NCBI GenBank assembly: GCA_044220975.1
Contig: JBGAPZ010000004.1
Location: 1-64,000, forward strand
Direction: 5' to 3'
DNA length: 64,000 bases
Origin: SZUA-430 sp044220975
GTDB taxonomy: Bacteria > Pseudomonadota > Alphaproteobacteria > Micropepsales > Micropepsaceae
Made by a program: the position numbers and the translations under genes. Positions 26,944-35,630 of the stretch are shown here, piece after piece. Position 1 is the stretch's first letter. Every line of letters starts with the position of its first letter. The notes beneath the pieces are model-generated. The model did not search any database. It was not told the origin of the DNA and saw only the letters and a program-made list of their open reading frames with translations.

Positions 26944-27507
26944 ATGCGCGGATTGGCTTTGATGCTGGCGGCAGGGGTGGTGCTTGGCGGCTGCGATCAG
27001 GTTTGCGGGCCCTCCGTCCGCCCTGTGGCACCCCCGGTTCAAGCGTGCGCCAAGGCGTTCGAGCGGACGGTTTCGTTCACGAGCGGGCAGCCGGCGGACA
27101 AGCTGGTGGTCGAGGCGCTGGGTCCCGATTGCGCGAACCCTGCGATGCTGGCGCGCATGTTCGATGCCAAAGGCCGGCTCGTCTATGCAGAGATGACGAG
27201 CGGCAAGTGGATGATGAACCCGGAGATGTTTCCCCCCGGCGGCGGCACGGCCCAAGGAGCGTTGGATGCGCTCTACGATATCGGCGAGCCGAATTCGCTG
27301 ACGTTGCCCGCTTGGACGGGCGGCCCTGAGCCACAAAAGGGCAGCTATGGCGCTTACGAAGTGCTGGTGCCCCAAATCGCCTACGAGCGGCTGCGGCAGA
27401 TGAATGCGCCGACCTTGATCAAGCGCGGCGGCGGGGAAAGCGGCACGATCTATATTTACGACCCGGAGTCTGCGATGGCGATCGCCGTCGCCAAATACGC
27501 CGTTTAG
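26944..27507 (+). CDS. Hypothetical lipoprotein
   Basis: The 187-residue protein has a type II signal peptide with lipobox LGGC (Cys about residue 16). The mature part has VSFTSGQPADKLVVEALGPDC, LYDIGEPNSLTLPAW and TIYIYDPESAMAIAVAKYAV, mostly beta-rich. I do not recognise the family. It is divergent from rpsF, with about 250 nt between the starts, and is followed by 240 nt before the FecR gene. It probably sits in the outer or inner membrane leaflet facing the periplasm. Confidence 0.65.
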   Translation: MRGLALMLAAGVVLGGCDQVCGPSVRPVAPPVQACAKAFERTVSFTSGQPADKLVVEALGPDCANPAMLARMFDAKGRLVYAEMTSGKWMMNPEMFPPGGGTAQGALDALYDIGEPNSLTLPAWTGGPEPQKGSYGAYEVLVPQIAYERLRQMNAPTLIKRGGGESGTIYIYDPESAMAIAVAKYAV

Positions 27508-27750
27508 ACGCGCAACGATTTCTTTACGCTTGCGGCGCGGCTGTCCCAGGTTGGGACGCCCGCCGTTTATCGTGTCACCGGAGCCCTGTTTCTGCGCGGG
27601 CGTTAGCACACTATTTATTTTAACACCGCATGCCCGCACCGATGTGCATTGAGCAGCGGCCATTAACTCAAGTTTTTTGCAATTCGTTTGGAACCTGCGC
27701 GCGACACTGGCCGGGAAGCGTGGGAAACCGCGCAAAAGAGGGTTCGGGCG

Positions 27751-28983
27751 ATGCGCACACTCATGACACGGCTTTCGGTAGCATTCGGAGCAAGCTTGCT
27801 TGCGTCGACGGCTATTGCAGGCGACGCGCAGAATTCCTGGCGGATGGTCAGCAGCGTCGGCGATGTCGCCGTCAGCTCGAACGGTCTTATTCGGGTGGCG
27901 GTCAATACGTCGTCGGATCTGCCGGAGGGTGCGGTCGTAACGACGGGTTCAGGGGGCCGCGTGGTTCTTCGCCGCGGCGAGGAGCAGATCGTCCTTTCGC
28001 CTCAAAGCCGCGTGACGCTGACCGGCGACAACGCCATCGGCACGCACATCACGCAGGATATGGGTTCGGTTCTCTTCAACATCGGTAAGCGCAAGCGGCC
28101 GCACTTCGAAGTCGACACGCCGTTTTTGGCTGCGATCGTCAAAGGCACGGCGTTCACGGTTTCGGTGAACGACGAAGCGGCTGCGGTGCACGTGAACGAA
28201 GGCGCCGTCGAAGTGGCGACGCCGTGGCGCAACGCGGTTACGCTGGTGAAGCCGGGCTCGACGGTGCGCGTTCGTAGTGCGCTTTCCTCTCAGATCGAAG
28301 TTATGGCCGGCGCGCGCGTGTCGCGCACGGTTGCGAGCAATGAGGGCGGTTGGCAGGCCGTGCTCGGCGGCGGCGCGAAGACGGGCCCGTCGGGTGCCGC
28401 GTCGCTGACGTCTTCGGGAACAGGGCTTGGCGGGCGTTCGGTGGACGATCCGCGCGGCGTTGACGATCCTCGTGGCGTGGATGATCCGCGCGGCGTGGAC
28501 GATCCTCGCGGCGTCGACGATCCACGTGGCGTGGACGATCCGCGCGGTGCGGGCCTTGCGAACGGCGCGGGCTTGCGTCTGGCGGCCCGTGAGACGAGCG
28601 ATGGTTTCACCGCGGCTTCACCCGCAACGCATCTTGAGGTGCCGGTGACCGCAGCGCCGCAAGCCGTGCAACTGGTTCGCGTCGAGGCGGGTGCAGGTAA
28701 CAAGCAACCTGTGACGGCCGTGATCCCGCAGGGCGAAACCGCTTCGACAGGCTTTGGACGCAGCGCTCAAGCGGCGGAGTCGTCCGTCGGGTTCGTCGGC
28801 AACAAGTCGGCCGAAGCTGTTGCCAACGCAAGGCGCCCCGCAGCGCGCTCACGCGGCCACTCCTCGGAGTTCCCGGTGTTCGAGGTGGCCGTGGGCGGGT
28901 TGGGCTTGCTGATGTATATCTTGGGCTCGCACCTCATGGGCTTCATGCGCAGCAGCCCGCGGCCGGTACGCATCCGTCGCTAA
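27751..28983 (+). CDS. FecR-domain protein with VDDPRG hexapeptide repeats
   Basis: The 410-residue protein has a signal peptide (residues 1-23, STAIA-GD). The FecR domain spans about 28-190: VGDVAVSSNG, LPEGAVVTTGSGGRVVLRRGEE, FEVDTPFLAAIVKGTAFTVSV and VNEGAVEV are the standard order. Six exact-phase hexapeptides (Val-Asp-Asp-Pro-Arg-Gly) occupy residues 231-266. A C-terminal hydrophobic segment is near 385-402 (VGGLGLLMYILGSHLMGF). Here the FecR domain is exported and not paired with a sigma factor, unlike iron regulators, so a carbohydrate- or wall-binding scaffold role is more likely. Its own strong terminator follows. Confidence 0.82.
   Translation: MRTLMTRLSVAFGASLLASTAIAGDAQNSWRMVSSVGDVAVSSNGLIRVAVNTSSDLPEGAVVTTGSGGRVVLRRGEEQIVLSPQSRVTLTGDNAIGTHITQDMGSVLFNIGKRKRPHFEVDTPFLAAIVKGTAFTVSVNDEAAAVHVNEGAVEVATPWRNAVTLVKPGSTVRVRSALSSQIEVMAGARVSRTVASNEGGWQAVLGGGAKTGPSGAASLTSSGTGLGGRSVDDPRGVDDPRGVDDPRGVDDPRGVDDPRGVDDPRGAGLANGAGLRLAARETSDGFTAASPATHLEVPVTAAPQAVQLVRVEAGAGNKQPVTAVIPQGETASTGFGRSAQAAESSVGFVGNKSAEAVANARRPAARSRGHSSEFPVFEVAVGGLGLLMYILGSHLMGFMRSSPRPVRIRR
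28441..28548 (+). repeat. 18-bp tandem repeat, six copies, in the FecR-domain gene
   Basis: Six in-frame 18-bp units (consensus GTGGACGATCCGCGCGGC) each encode Val-Asp-Asp-Pro-Arg-Gly. Synonymous changes at third positions separate most units while the peptide is invariant, so protein-level selection appears to hold the sequence. Confidence 0.95.
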
Positions 28984-29006
28984 AAGAACGGCCTCCTCTT
29001 AGGAAG

Positions 29007-29039
29007 CGGCCCCGCCGAAAGGTGGGGCCGTTTCGTTTT
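29007..29039 (+). terminator. Rho-independent terminator after the FecR-domain gene
   Basis: Stem CGGCCCC (29007-29013) pairs with GGGGCCG (29024-29030), with the inner CC-GAAA-GG loop adding base pairs, followed by TTTCGTTTT. It lies 24 nt past the stop and just before the end of the convergent fucosidase gene. Confidence 0.9.
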
Positions 29040-29043
29040 GCGG

Positions 29044-30180
29044 TCAACGCAGCGCGGCACCGAGCGCGCGCAGCGGTTCGCTCTGTTCGCGCGGGATGGA
29101 CGCGTCGGCTTTCGGGCCGACATTGATGAGAAGGTTGCCGCCGTTCGCCGTGACGTCGCGATGGAGCGCGATCAGTGCATCGGCTGAGAGGTAGTCGTCG
29201 GCGCGTTCGTTGCGGTTGTAGCCGAAGGCGAGACCTAAGCCGCGGCAGGATTCCCATTTCTTGTTCGCAGGGATTGCGCCGAGGCCATATTCGACCGTGC
29301 GGAAGTCGCAGTGCGGTGGCGCGGGGTTTTCCTGCGGGCCGGTCGAGGCCGCGATGCGCGCCTTGATGACAGCGTTGAAGTTTGCACGGGCCGCTTTGTC
29401 GCGTAGGCCGTTGAACAGCGTGTCTTCTGCGAACCAGCGATCGTTCACGACGCCGTCGGGGACGCGCGCATAGTAGTTCGCGAAGAGGTCCGGCACTTGC
29501 GCCTTCGACGGCCAGGCAATGTCGTTCCACAGGACGCTGGGTTCGTAGCGGTCGATCAGTTCGCGAACTTGTGCCGCCGCGTAATCGCAATAGACGCGTT
29601 CGGTGGGCACGCAGGCGAACATGTCGCCGAGGTTGGCAATCGGTTCGGGACGGAATGTCCAATCGAGTCCGCCGGAGTAATAGAGGCCGAAGCGCATGCC
29701 ACGCGCGCGGACGGCCTCGGCCAATTCGCCGACGAAGTCGCGCTTCGTGTGCCAGCCGGGGCGCCATGGGTTTTCGACTTGCGTCGGCCAGAGGCAGTAG
29801 CCGTCGTGGTGCTTGGTGACGAAGACGACATAGCGCGCGCCCGCCTGTTTGAAGAGGTCGGCCCAGGCGTCGGCGTCGAAGGTTTGTGCCGCGTCGTCGA
29901 AAGCGGGACGGAACGACGTGTACGGACGATCACCATAAGTCGCCTTGTGATGCGCCGCGGTCGGGCTGCCGGGCAGACGCATCGCGTTCTCGTACCACTC
30001 GGCGTACGGGATGTGCGCGTTCATGTCGTCGTAGTGATCGCGCATCAGGTCGTGGATCGGCCGCCCGCGCGGCGCCCACGCCGGGATTGAGAAGATGCCC
30101 CAATGGATGAAGATGCCGAAGCCGGCATCGCGAAACCAATCGGGGCAGGGACGTGCGCTGAACGCGTCGAACGCCGACAA
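29044..30180 (-). CDS. GH29 alpha-L-fucosidase-like glycosidase
   Basis: The 378-residue protein matches the (beta/alpha)8 domain of family GH29: WFRDAGFGIFIHWGIFSIPAW at residues 15-35, KHHDGYCLWPT, and the nucleophile aspartate in PSVLWNDIAWP. Length covers only the catalytic domain; the C-terminal beta-sandwich common in GH29 is absent. No signal peptide is visible, so it should act in the cytosol on imported fucosides. The start is a TTG three bases after the gamma-glutamyltransferase stop; no better start is near. It is the last gene of an apparent three-gene operon. Confidence 0.85.
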   Translation of the reverse strand: MSAFDAFSARPCPDWFRDAGFGIFIHWGIFSIPAWAPRGRPIHDLMRDHYDDMNAHIPYAEWYENAMRLPGSPTAAHHKATYGDRPYTSFRPAFDDAAQTFDADAWADLFKQAGARYVVFVTKHHDGYCLWPTQVENPWRPGWHTKRDFVGELAEAVRARGMRFGLYYSGGLDWTFRPEPIANLGDMFACVPTERVYCDYAAAQVRELIDRYEPSVLWNDIAWPSKAQVPDLFANYYARVPDGVVNDRWFAEDTLFNGLRDKAARANFNAVIKARIAASTGPQENPAPPHCDFRTVEYGLGAIPANKKWESCRGLGLAFGYNRNERADDYLSADALIALHRDVTANGGNLLINVGPKADASIPREQSEPLRALGAALR

Positions 30181-30183
30181 ACG

Positions 30184-31935
30184 CTAGTACCCCATCGCGG
30201 CGCCGTCTTTGCGCATCTCCGACGCGCCCCAATAGACGCCGGTTTCGGGGTCGCGAAGGATTGCTTGGTAGCCGCCATAGCTGCCGTCGCCGGGGACGAT
30301 CTTGTGGCCGCGGCGCATGAGTTCGGCGCGCACGTCGGCGCCGATGCCGGTTTCGAGTTGCAGTTCGCCGACGCCGGCGGAGTCTTTGCGCGACCAGTCC
30401 TCCGAGCCTTCGTGGCGGAAGCGTGCGGCGTCGCCCGCTTCCTGCACGTTCAAGCCGAAGTCCACCATATTGACAACGATCTGCACGTGACCTTGCGGCT
30501 GCATATCGCCGCCCATGAGACCGAAGCTCATGTAGGGCTTGCCGTCTTTCATGATGAAAGACGGGATGATCGTTTGGAAGGGACGCTTGCCCGGCGCGTA
30601 GACGTTCGCGTGGCCGGGTTCGAGCGCGTAGAGCTCGCCGCGATCTTGGAACATAAAGCCAAGCCCGTCGGCGACGAGGCCCGAGCCCATGCCGCGATAG
30701 TTCGACTGAATGAGCGACACCATCATGCCGTCTTTGTCGGCGGCGGTGAGGTAGGTCGTATCGCCTTGGCGGAGTTTGATCTCGCCCGGCGGCACGTTCG
30801 GATTTGCGTGCGCCATGTCGATGAGGGCGCGGCGCTGTTTGGCATACGCGTCGGAGATCAGTTGCGCGACCGGCATGTCGTAGGTCGCGGGGTCGGCATA
30901 GAACTTGCCGAGGTCTTCGAAGGCCAGACGCTTGGCTTCAACCATCAAGTGAAGCGCATCGGCGGAACCCCGGCCCATTTTCTTGATGTCGTAGCCTTCG
31001 ATCATCTTGAGCATCTGCAAGGCGGCGACACCTTGTGTGTTTGGCGGCAGCTCGTAGACGTCGTAGCCGCGATAGTTCACGCTCACCGGCTCGACGAAGT
31101 TGCCGGTGTGGGTCGCGAAGTCTTCATATCGCAGGTCGCCGCCGATGCGCTTGAAGTAGGCATCGATCGTTTTTGCGATTGGGCCTTTGTAGTACGCATC
31201 GCGGCCGCCCTTCGCGAGCAGGTCGTACGTGCGGGCGAGGTCCGGGTTCTTGAAGATCTGGCCTTCGCGCGGCGCTTGGCCGTTGATGAGATACGTGTGT
31301 TTGGCGTTATCGATCTCCTCGATGTCTTTCGACATGCGTTCGAAGCCCTTGAAATTGCGGGCCCAGTAAGACGCGATCAGCTGCGAGACGGGGAAACCTT
31401 CGCGGGCGTAGGCGGTGGCGGGAGCGAGCACCTGGTCCATCGGCAGCTTGCCGAAGCGTTGGTGGAGCGCGAACCAGCCGTCAACGGCGCCCGGCACCGT
31501 CACCGACAACGAGCCATGGGAGGGGATTGTTTTGCGGCCGGCCAACTTCCGTTTCATGTCGTCGAGCGAGCGGCCTTTCGGCGAGCGGCCGGAGCCGTTG
31601 TAGCCGTAGAGCTTTTTCGACTTCGGATCCCACACGATCGCAAAGAGGTCGCCGCCGACGCCGCAGCCAACGGGTTCCATGAGTCCCAACGCTGCGTTCG
31701 CTGCGATCGCGGCGTCGATTGCGCTGCCGCCTTTCTTCAAGATGTCGATCGCGATTTGCGTCGCCAGCGGTTGAGCGGTGGCGGCCATGCCGTGCGTGCC
31801 GAGGACGGGCGCGCGCGTGGCGAAGCCTTGGCCAGTGTAGCGGTCACCGCCGCCGGGGGCGGCCGTCGGTGCGTCGTCGGCGAGAGCGGCGGTGGTCATG
31901 AGGGTGACTGCCACGAAGATTGTGAAGGGACGCAT
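30184..31935 (-). CDS. ggt: Gamma-glutamyltransferase
   Basis: The 583-residue Ntn hydrolase has a signal peptide (residues 1-19, AALA-DD). The N-terminal region holds GGSAIDAAIAANAALGLMEP and the GVGGDLF motif. The autocleavage threonine lies in GDTTYLTAADKDG, with PFQTIIPSFI and GLMGGDMQPQGH in the small subunit. It is exported and splits gamma-glutamyl bonds of glutathione or related peptides, for sulfur and amino-acid recovery. The usual THY/THF triplet after the nucleophile is TTYL here, a common variant. The start at 31935 follows the Rap1a-like gene by 4 nt. Confidence 0.92.
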   Translation of the reverse strand: MRPFTIFVAVTLMTTAALADDAPTAAPGGGDRYTGQGFATRAPVLGTHGMAATAQPLATQIAIDILKKGGSAIDAAIAANAALGLMEPVGCGVGGDLFAIVWDPKSKKLYGYNGSGRSPKGRSLDDMKRKLAGRKTIPSHGSLSVTVPGAVDGWFALHQRFGKLPMDQVLAPATAYAREGFPVSQLIASYWARNFKGFERMSKDIEEIDNAKHTYLINGQAPREGQIFKNPDLARTYDLLAKGGRDAYYKGPIAKTIDAYFKRIGGDLRYEDFATHTGNFVEPVSVNYRGYDVYELPPNTQGVAALQMLKMIEGYDIKKMGRGSADALHLMVEAKRLAFEDLGKFYADPATYDMPVAQLISDAYAKQRRALIDMAHANPNVPPGEIKLRQGDTTYLTAADKDGMMVSLIQSNYRGMGSGLVADGLGFMFQDRGELYALEPGHANVYAPGKRPFQTIIPSFIMKDGKPYMSFGLMGGDMQPQGHVQIVVNMVDFGLNVQEAGDAARFRHEGSEDWSRKDSAGVGELQLETGIGADVRAELMRRGHKIVPGDGSYGGYQAILRDPETGVYWGASEMRKDGAAMGY

Positions 31936-31939
31936 GGGT

Positions 31940-32353
31940 TCAGCGCGGTTGTTGCGGTGGCGGCGGGCAAGGGAAGTCGCGCTCGAGGGTTTTCTGCGCG
32001 AGCTGTGCGGCAGGTAGGTCCAACAGCGTTGGGTTCGTGTCGCCGAAGTTGACGATGCGCGCGGCAAGTTCGCGGAACGAAATAAAGTCCGGCATGCGGA
32101 CGCAAGCGTCTTTTGACGACATCGGCAAGCCTTTGACCATTGCGTTTGTGCGCGCGTCTTCGCGTGCTTGGAGCGAGACTGCGAAACCCTGCAGGAACGT
32201 GCGGCAGGCGTGCGGCGCCCGCGCGTTGTCCGCATTTTCGATTGCCGCGTAGGTGCGGCAGGCTTGGACAAGGTCACGGCCGGTTTTGATTTCGGCGGCG
32301 TTTGCTGTGCTCACGGCAAGTAGCACGGCGGCGAGAATTGCTGCTCGGCGCAT
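31940..32353 (-). CDS. Rap1a/Tai-family small exported protein
   Basis: The 137-residue protein has a signal peptide (residues 1-19, STANA-AEI). Its pattern matches the Rap1a/Tai domain: GRDLVQACRTY, HACRTFLQGFAVSL, ACVRMPDFISFRELAARIVNF and LAQKTLERDFPCP, with paired cysteines. Founding members are periplasmic immunity proteins for type VI secretion amidases (Tae4/Ssp). Most genome members have no effector alongside, and none is present here, so immunity is not implied. GGAAG precedes the ATG. First gene of the operon with ggt and GH29. Confidence 0.72.
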   Translation of the reverse strand: MRRAAILAAVLLAVSTANAAEIKTGRDLVQACRTYAAIENADNARAPHACRTFLQGFAVSLQAREDARTNAMVKGLPMSSKDACVRMPDFISFRELAARIVNFGDTNPTLLDLPAAQLAQKTLERDFPCPPPPQQPR

Positions 32354-32443
32354 TTGGCGGCTTCCTTTCAACGGGTCCCCATACCCGGCCTAGCGTAGGG
32401 CGTGCTAGTGATTTGGACAACTGCCCTTCAGGACGCGCCGCAC

Positions 32444-33064
32444 ATGCTTGATGCCGCCATTCGACCGTACATGAACAAGCCGCTGGAGGCGGCGGCAAAG
32501 CAGGCCGTGGCGCTGGGTGTGAGCGCCAACATGGCGACGGCGGTTGGGTTTGCGCTCGGTATTGCGGCGGCGGGTTTTATCGCGGGTGAGTATTATTGGG
32601 TGGGTCTCGGGCTTCTGCTTGTTAGCCGGTTTATGGACGGACTGGACGGCGCGATCGCGCGGCTGACGCGGTTGACGGATGTCGGCGGGTTTTTGGATAT
32701 CACTCTGGACTTCATCTTCTACGCAGCGGTGGTGTTTGCATTTGCGCTGGCGGCGCCCGAGCGAAATGCGCTGGCTGCGGCGTTCTTGACCGCGAGTTTC
32801 ATGGCGCCGGCCTCGACGTTTCTCACCTACGCGATCTTTGCGCAGAAGCACGGGATCACGACCGAGATACGCGGCGCGAAGTCGCTCTATTATCTGGGCG
32901 GGCTGACGGAAGGGTTCGAGACGATCTTGACGCTCTGTCTCATGTGCGCGTTTCCGGCGTGGTTTCCGGTGATCGCGGTCGTCTACGCAATTATGTGCTG
33001 GATCACGGGCGGCACGCGCATCGCGGCCGCGCTGCAAACGTTTGGCGAGAAGGCGCCCTCCTAA
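32444..33064 (+). CDS. CDP-alcohol phosphatidyltransferase family membrane protein
   Basis: The 206-residue integral membrane protein carries the full family signature D-G-x2-D-G-x2-A-R-x8-G-x3-D-x3-D as DGLDGAIARLTRLTDVGGFLDITLD (in part; residues about 64-88). These enzymes join a CDP-linked lipid to an alcohol in the cytoplasmic membrane. About six helices follow. The substrate (glycerol phosphate, inositol phosphate, serine or other) cannot be read from sequence. Start set at the ATG 32444 with CAGGA upstream; a GTG at 32402 is possible. The next gene starts inside its stop codon (TAATG). Confidence 0.88.
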   Translation: MLDAAIRPYMNKPLEAAAKQAVALGVSANMATAVGFALGIAAAGFIAGEYYWVGLGLLLVSRFMDGLDGAIARLTRLTDVGGFLDITLDFIFYAAVVFAFALAAPERNALAAAFLTASFMAPASTFLTYAIFAQKHGITTEIRGAKSLYYLGGLTEGFETILTLCLMCAFPAWFPVIAVVYAIMCWITGGTRIAAALQTFGEKAPS

Positions 33065-34221
33065 TGTTCGAGCCCATGCCCGCGCAGACAGCCATCGTCG
33101 ACGGCATTGGGCGCATTTGCGCGAAGTACGACGACGCATTTTGGCTTGCGCGCGACAACGATCATCGGTTTCCGGAAGAGTTCGTGCGGGATGTCGCGGC
33201 GGCCGGGTATCTGGGCATCGCGATGCCGGAGAGTGTCGGCGGGGCGGGTCTTGGTGTCACGGAAGCGGCACTTATGATGCATACGATCGCGCGCTCTGGT
33301 GCGGGCATGACCGGAGTTTCGGCCGTGCACGTGAACATCTTCGGGCCGCATCCGGTAGCCGTGTTCGGCACCGACGAACAGAAGGCACGGATGCTGCCGC
33401 CCTTGATCCGTGGTGAGACGCGTTGTTGCTTCGGCGTGACGGAGCCGGATGCGGGGCTTGATACATCCAGTCTCAAGACGCGGGCCGAGCGGTCGAACAC
33501 CGGTTGGGTCGTGAACGGGCGCAAGATGTGGACGACAACGGCGCGGACCGCGACGCATATCCTGCTGCTCGCGCGCACGTCGCCGAAGGGCAAGAAGGCG
33601 ACCGACGGCTTGAGCCTGTTCTACACGCCGCTCGACAGCGCGCACGTCGAAGTGCGCGAGATCCCGAAGATGGGGCGGCACGCGGTCGACACGAACATGG
33701 TGTTCATCGACGGGTTGCCAGTGCCTGCGAACGATCTCGTCGGCGAGGAGGGCAAGGGCTTCGACCATCTGCTGCATGCGTTCAACCCGGAGCGTATCCT
33801 GGTTGCGGCGGAGGCGATCGGCATCGGTCAAGACGCACTCGCGCGGGCTGCCAAGTATGCGCAGGAGCGCATCGTTTTCGGCAGGCCGATCGGGCAGAAC
33901 CAGGCGATCCAGCATCCGCTTGCGCGTGCGTGGGCGGAGCTTGAAGCGGCGTGGCTGATGACGCTGAAGGCGGCTGCGCTCTACGACGCGAAGCGGCCGT
34001 GCGGTATTGAAGCGAACGCTGCAAAGTACCTGGCCGCGGAAGCGGCGTTCCGGGCTTGCGAGACCGCGGTCATGACGCATGGCGGCATGGGCTATGCGCG
34101 CGAGTTCCATGTCGAGCGGCTGTTTCGCGAAGTGATCATCGCGCGCATTGCGCCGGTGAGCCGCGAGATGATCTTGAATTTCTTGGCAGAGAAAGCGTTG
34201 GGGTTGCCGAAGTCTTACTAG
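33064..34221 (+). CDS. Acyl-CoA dehydrogenase
   Basis: The 385-residue flavoprotein has the family's N-terminal helical domain, the CFGVTEPDAGLDTSSLKT block near residues 120-137 that contacts FAD and substrate, and the C-terminal VMTHGGMGYAREFHVERLFREV signature. It oxidises an acyl-CoA to the enoyl-CoA, passing electrons to ETF. The chain specificity is unknown. Its ATG shares one base with the stop of the phosphatidyltransferase gene, so the two are coupled, though no metabolic link is obvious. The 3' end overlaps the convergent GT2 gene by 4 bp. Confidence 0.93.
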   Translation: MFEPMPAQTAIVDGIGRICAKYDDAFWLARDNDHRFPEEFVRDVAAAGYLGIAMPESVGGAGLGVTEAALMMHTIARSGAGMTGVSAVHVNIFGPHPVAVFGTDEQKARMLPPLIRGETRCCFGVTEPDAGLDTSSLKTRAERSNTGWVVNGRKMWTTTARTATHILLLARTSPKGKKATDGLSLFYTPLDSAHVEVREIPKMGRHAVDTNMVFIDGLPVPANDLVGEEGKGFDHLLHAFNPERILVAAEAIGIGQDALARAAKYAQERIVFGRPIGQNQAIQHPLARAWAELEAAWLMTLKAAALYDAKRPCGIEANAAKYLAAEAAFRACETAVMTHGGMGYAREFHVERLFREVIIARIAPVSREMILNFLAEKALGLPKSY

Positions 34222-35630
34222 GCCCTGACCGTCGGTGGACCCCAGCCTGTCATCCCCGTCGCGTATTGCCAGAGTCCTTGTAGACGCCAGAGATTATTGA
34301 TTTGGCGATAGCCGAAGTTTTCGACGACCGCGACAACGGCCAAGACTGCCAAGTCGCGGGCGCGTGGGAAGCGGCGCAGTTCGACCTCTTCGAGCACCAA
34401 TGAGCCCACGCTGAGGAAGATGCCGAAGGCGAACGTGATCGCTGCGAAGGCCAGGAGAAATCTGATATCGAGCAGTCCGAGCGCGCAAAACAGCGGGATT
34501 AATACGTAGCCCAGAGTCTCAAGCACCGGGCCCGCGACGTCGACGACCATCATCTGTCCCAAGCCGAGTACGCCGACACGGCCGTAGGTGGGATTCAGCA
34601 GCATGTCGCGATGCTTGGAAAAGGTCTCTAGCGAGCCGCGTTGCCAGCGTCGCCGCTGGGCGGCGAGCGAGCGAAACGTCACTGGCGCCTCTGTCCAGCA
34701 TACGGGTTCGGGAATGAACTCGACGCGATACGCGCGCTTCGTGCGCCGCATTTCGCGGTGGATTTTGATCACGAGTTCCAGGTCCTCGCCAACCGTGTCG
34801 GTGCTGTAACCCCCGACTTGCAAAGCGATCTGGCGCCGGAAGAGACCGAAAGCACCGGAAATGATGGTGAGCGAATCCACGTGGCTGAGCGACACCCGCG
34901 CCATTAGGAAGGCGCGCAGATACTCTACAGTTTGAAATAGCGCGAGAAGGTTCCTCGGCAGGCCAATAGCCGCGATCCTTCCTTCTTCGACCCGACAACC
35001 GTTCAGAATGCGGATGGTGCCGCCGACAGCCACGACTTTCAGCGGATCCGCGACGAACGGCTGCACGGCCCGCAACAATGCGTCGGGTTCTAAGATGCTG
35101 TCTGCGTCGATCGCACAGAATATCGGCGCGCGGGCGAGGTTGATGCCCGCGTTCATGGCATCCGCCTTACCGCCGTTTTCTTTGTCGAGCACAAGTAAAC
35201 GCGGGTATTGGGGCGAGGCGTAGATCGCCTTTATGGGCCGGTGAGGTGCAACTTCCTCGTAGGGCCTATATGCCGGGACAAGTCCAAAATCCTGTTTCAG
35301 GATGCTCAACGTGTCGTCCTTCGACCCGTCGTTGATGACGATGATTTCGAAGTCGGGGTATGTGAGGGCAAGCAGCGCGTTGAGATTTGCGACGATTGTC
35401 CGTTCCTCGTTGTAAGCCGGAACGAGAACGGCGATCGGCGGTGCGACGTCACTTGTTCGGCGCCAAAGGTGGCCGACATTCGAGACCGGCGGGCGCTCCG
35501 ACAGCGCCCAGGCGGACATCAACAACTGCGCGGCATAGAGCAGGCTCTGTAAGGCACCCGCAATCACGATCGTCCAACCAAGCGTGACGGCGAATGAAAT
35601 CAACATATCATTCGGTTCGAGGCCGCTCAC
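34218..35630 (-). CDS. Processive GT2 glycosyltransferase, second polysaccharide locus
   Basis: The 470-residue membrane glycosyltransferase has an N-terminal helix (about 10-40) and a GT2 core: VLVPAYNEE (69-77), VINDGSKDDT (98-107), ENGGKADAMNAG, DAD (175-177), GEDLEL and QRRRWQRG. Three or more C-terminal helices follow (from about residue 370). This is the hyaluronan/cellulose/poly-GlcNAc synthase class; the exact sugar is not readable. The GTG at 35630 overlaps the HEAT gene stop by 4 bp; an ATG at 35606 is the alternative. The YaiO-like/HEAT/GT2 order suggests an exopolysaccharide export system. Confidence 0.87.
   Translation of the reverse strand: MSGLEPNDMLISFAVTLGWTIVIAGALQSLLYAAQLLMSAWALSERPPVSNVGHLWRRTSDVAPPIAVLVPAYNEERTIVANLNALLALTYPDFEIIVINDGSKDDTLSILKQDFGLVPAYRPYEEVAPHRPIKAIYASPQYPRLLVLDKENGGKADAMNAGINLARAPIFCAIDADSILEPDALLRAVQPFVADPLKVVAVGGTIRILNGCRVEEGRIAAIGLPRNLLALFQTVEYLRAFLMARVSLSHVDSLTIISGAFGLFRRQIALQVGGYSTDTVGEDLELVIKIHREMRRTKRAYRVEFIPEPVCWTEAPVTFRSLAAQRRRWQRGSLETFSKHRDMLLNPTYGRVGVLGLGQMMVVDVAGPVLETLGYVLIPLFCALGLLDIRFLLAFAAITFAFGIFLSVGSLVLEEVELRRFPRARDLAVLAVVAVVENFGYRQINNLWRLQGLWQYATGMTGWGPPTVRA

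Noticed and set aside
27690..27720. EcfG-type promoter (GGAAC...CGTT) before the FecR gene
   Set aside because: GGAAC is present, but the nearest CGT is 24 nt away instead of 16-17, so the spacing does not fit.
31936..32277. N-terminal extension of gamma-glutamyltransferase
   Set aside because: It is antisense-frame shadow over the Rap1a-like gene, and the signal peptide begins at 31935.
32354..32371. TTG start for the Rap1a-like protein six codons earlier
   Set aside because: The ATG at 32353 has GGAAG nine bases upstream and directly opens the signal peptide.
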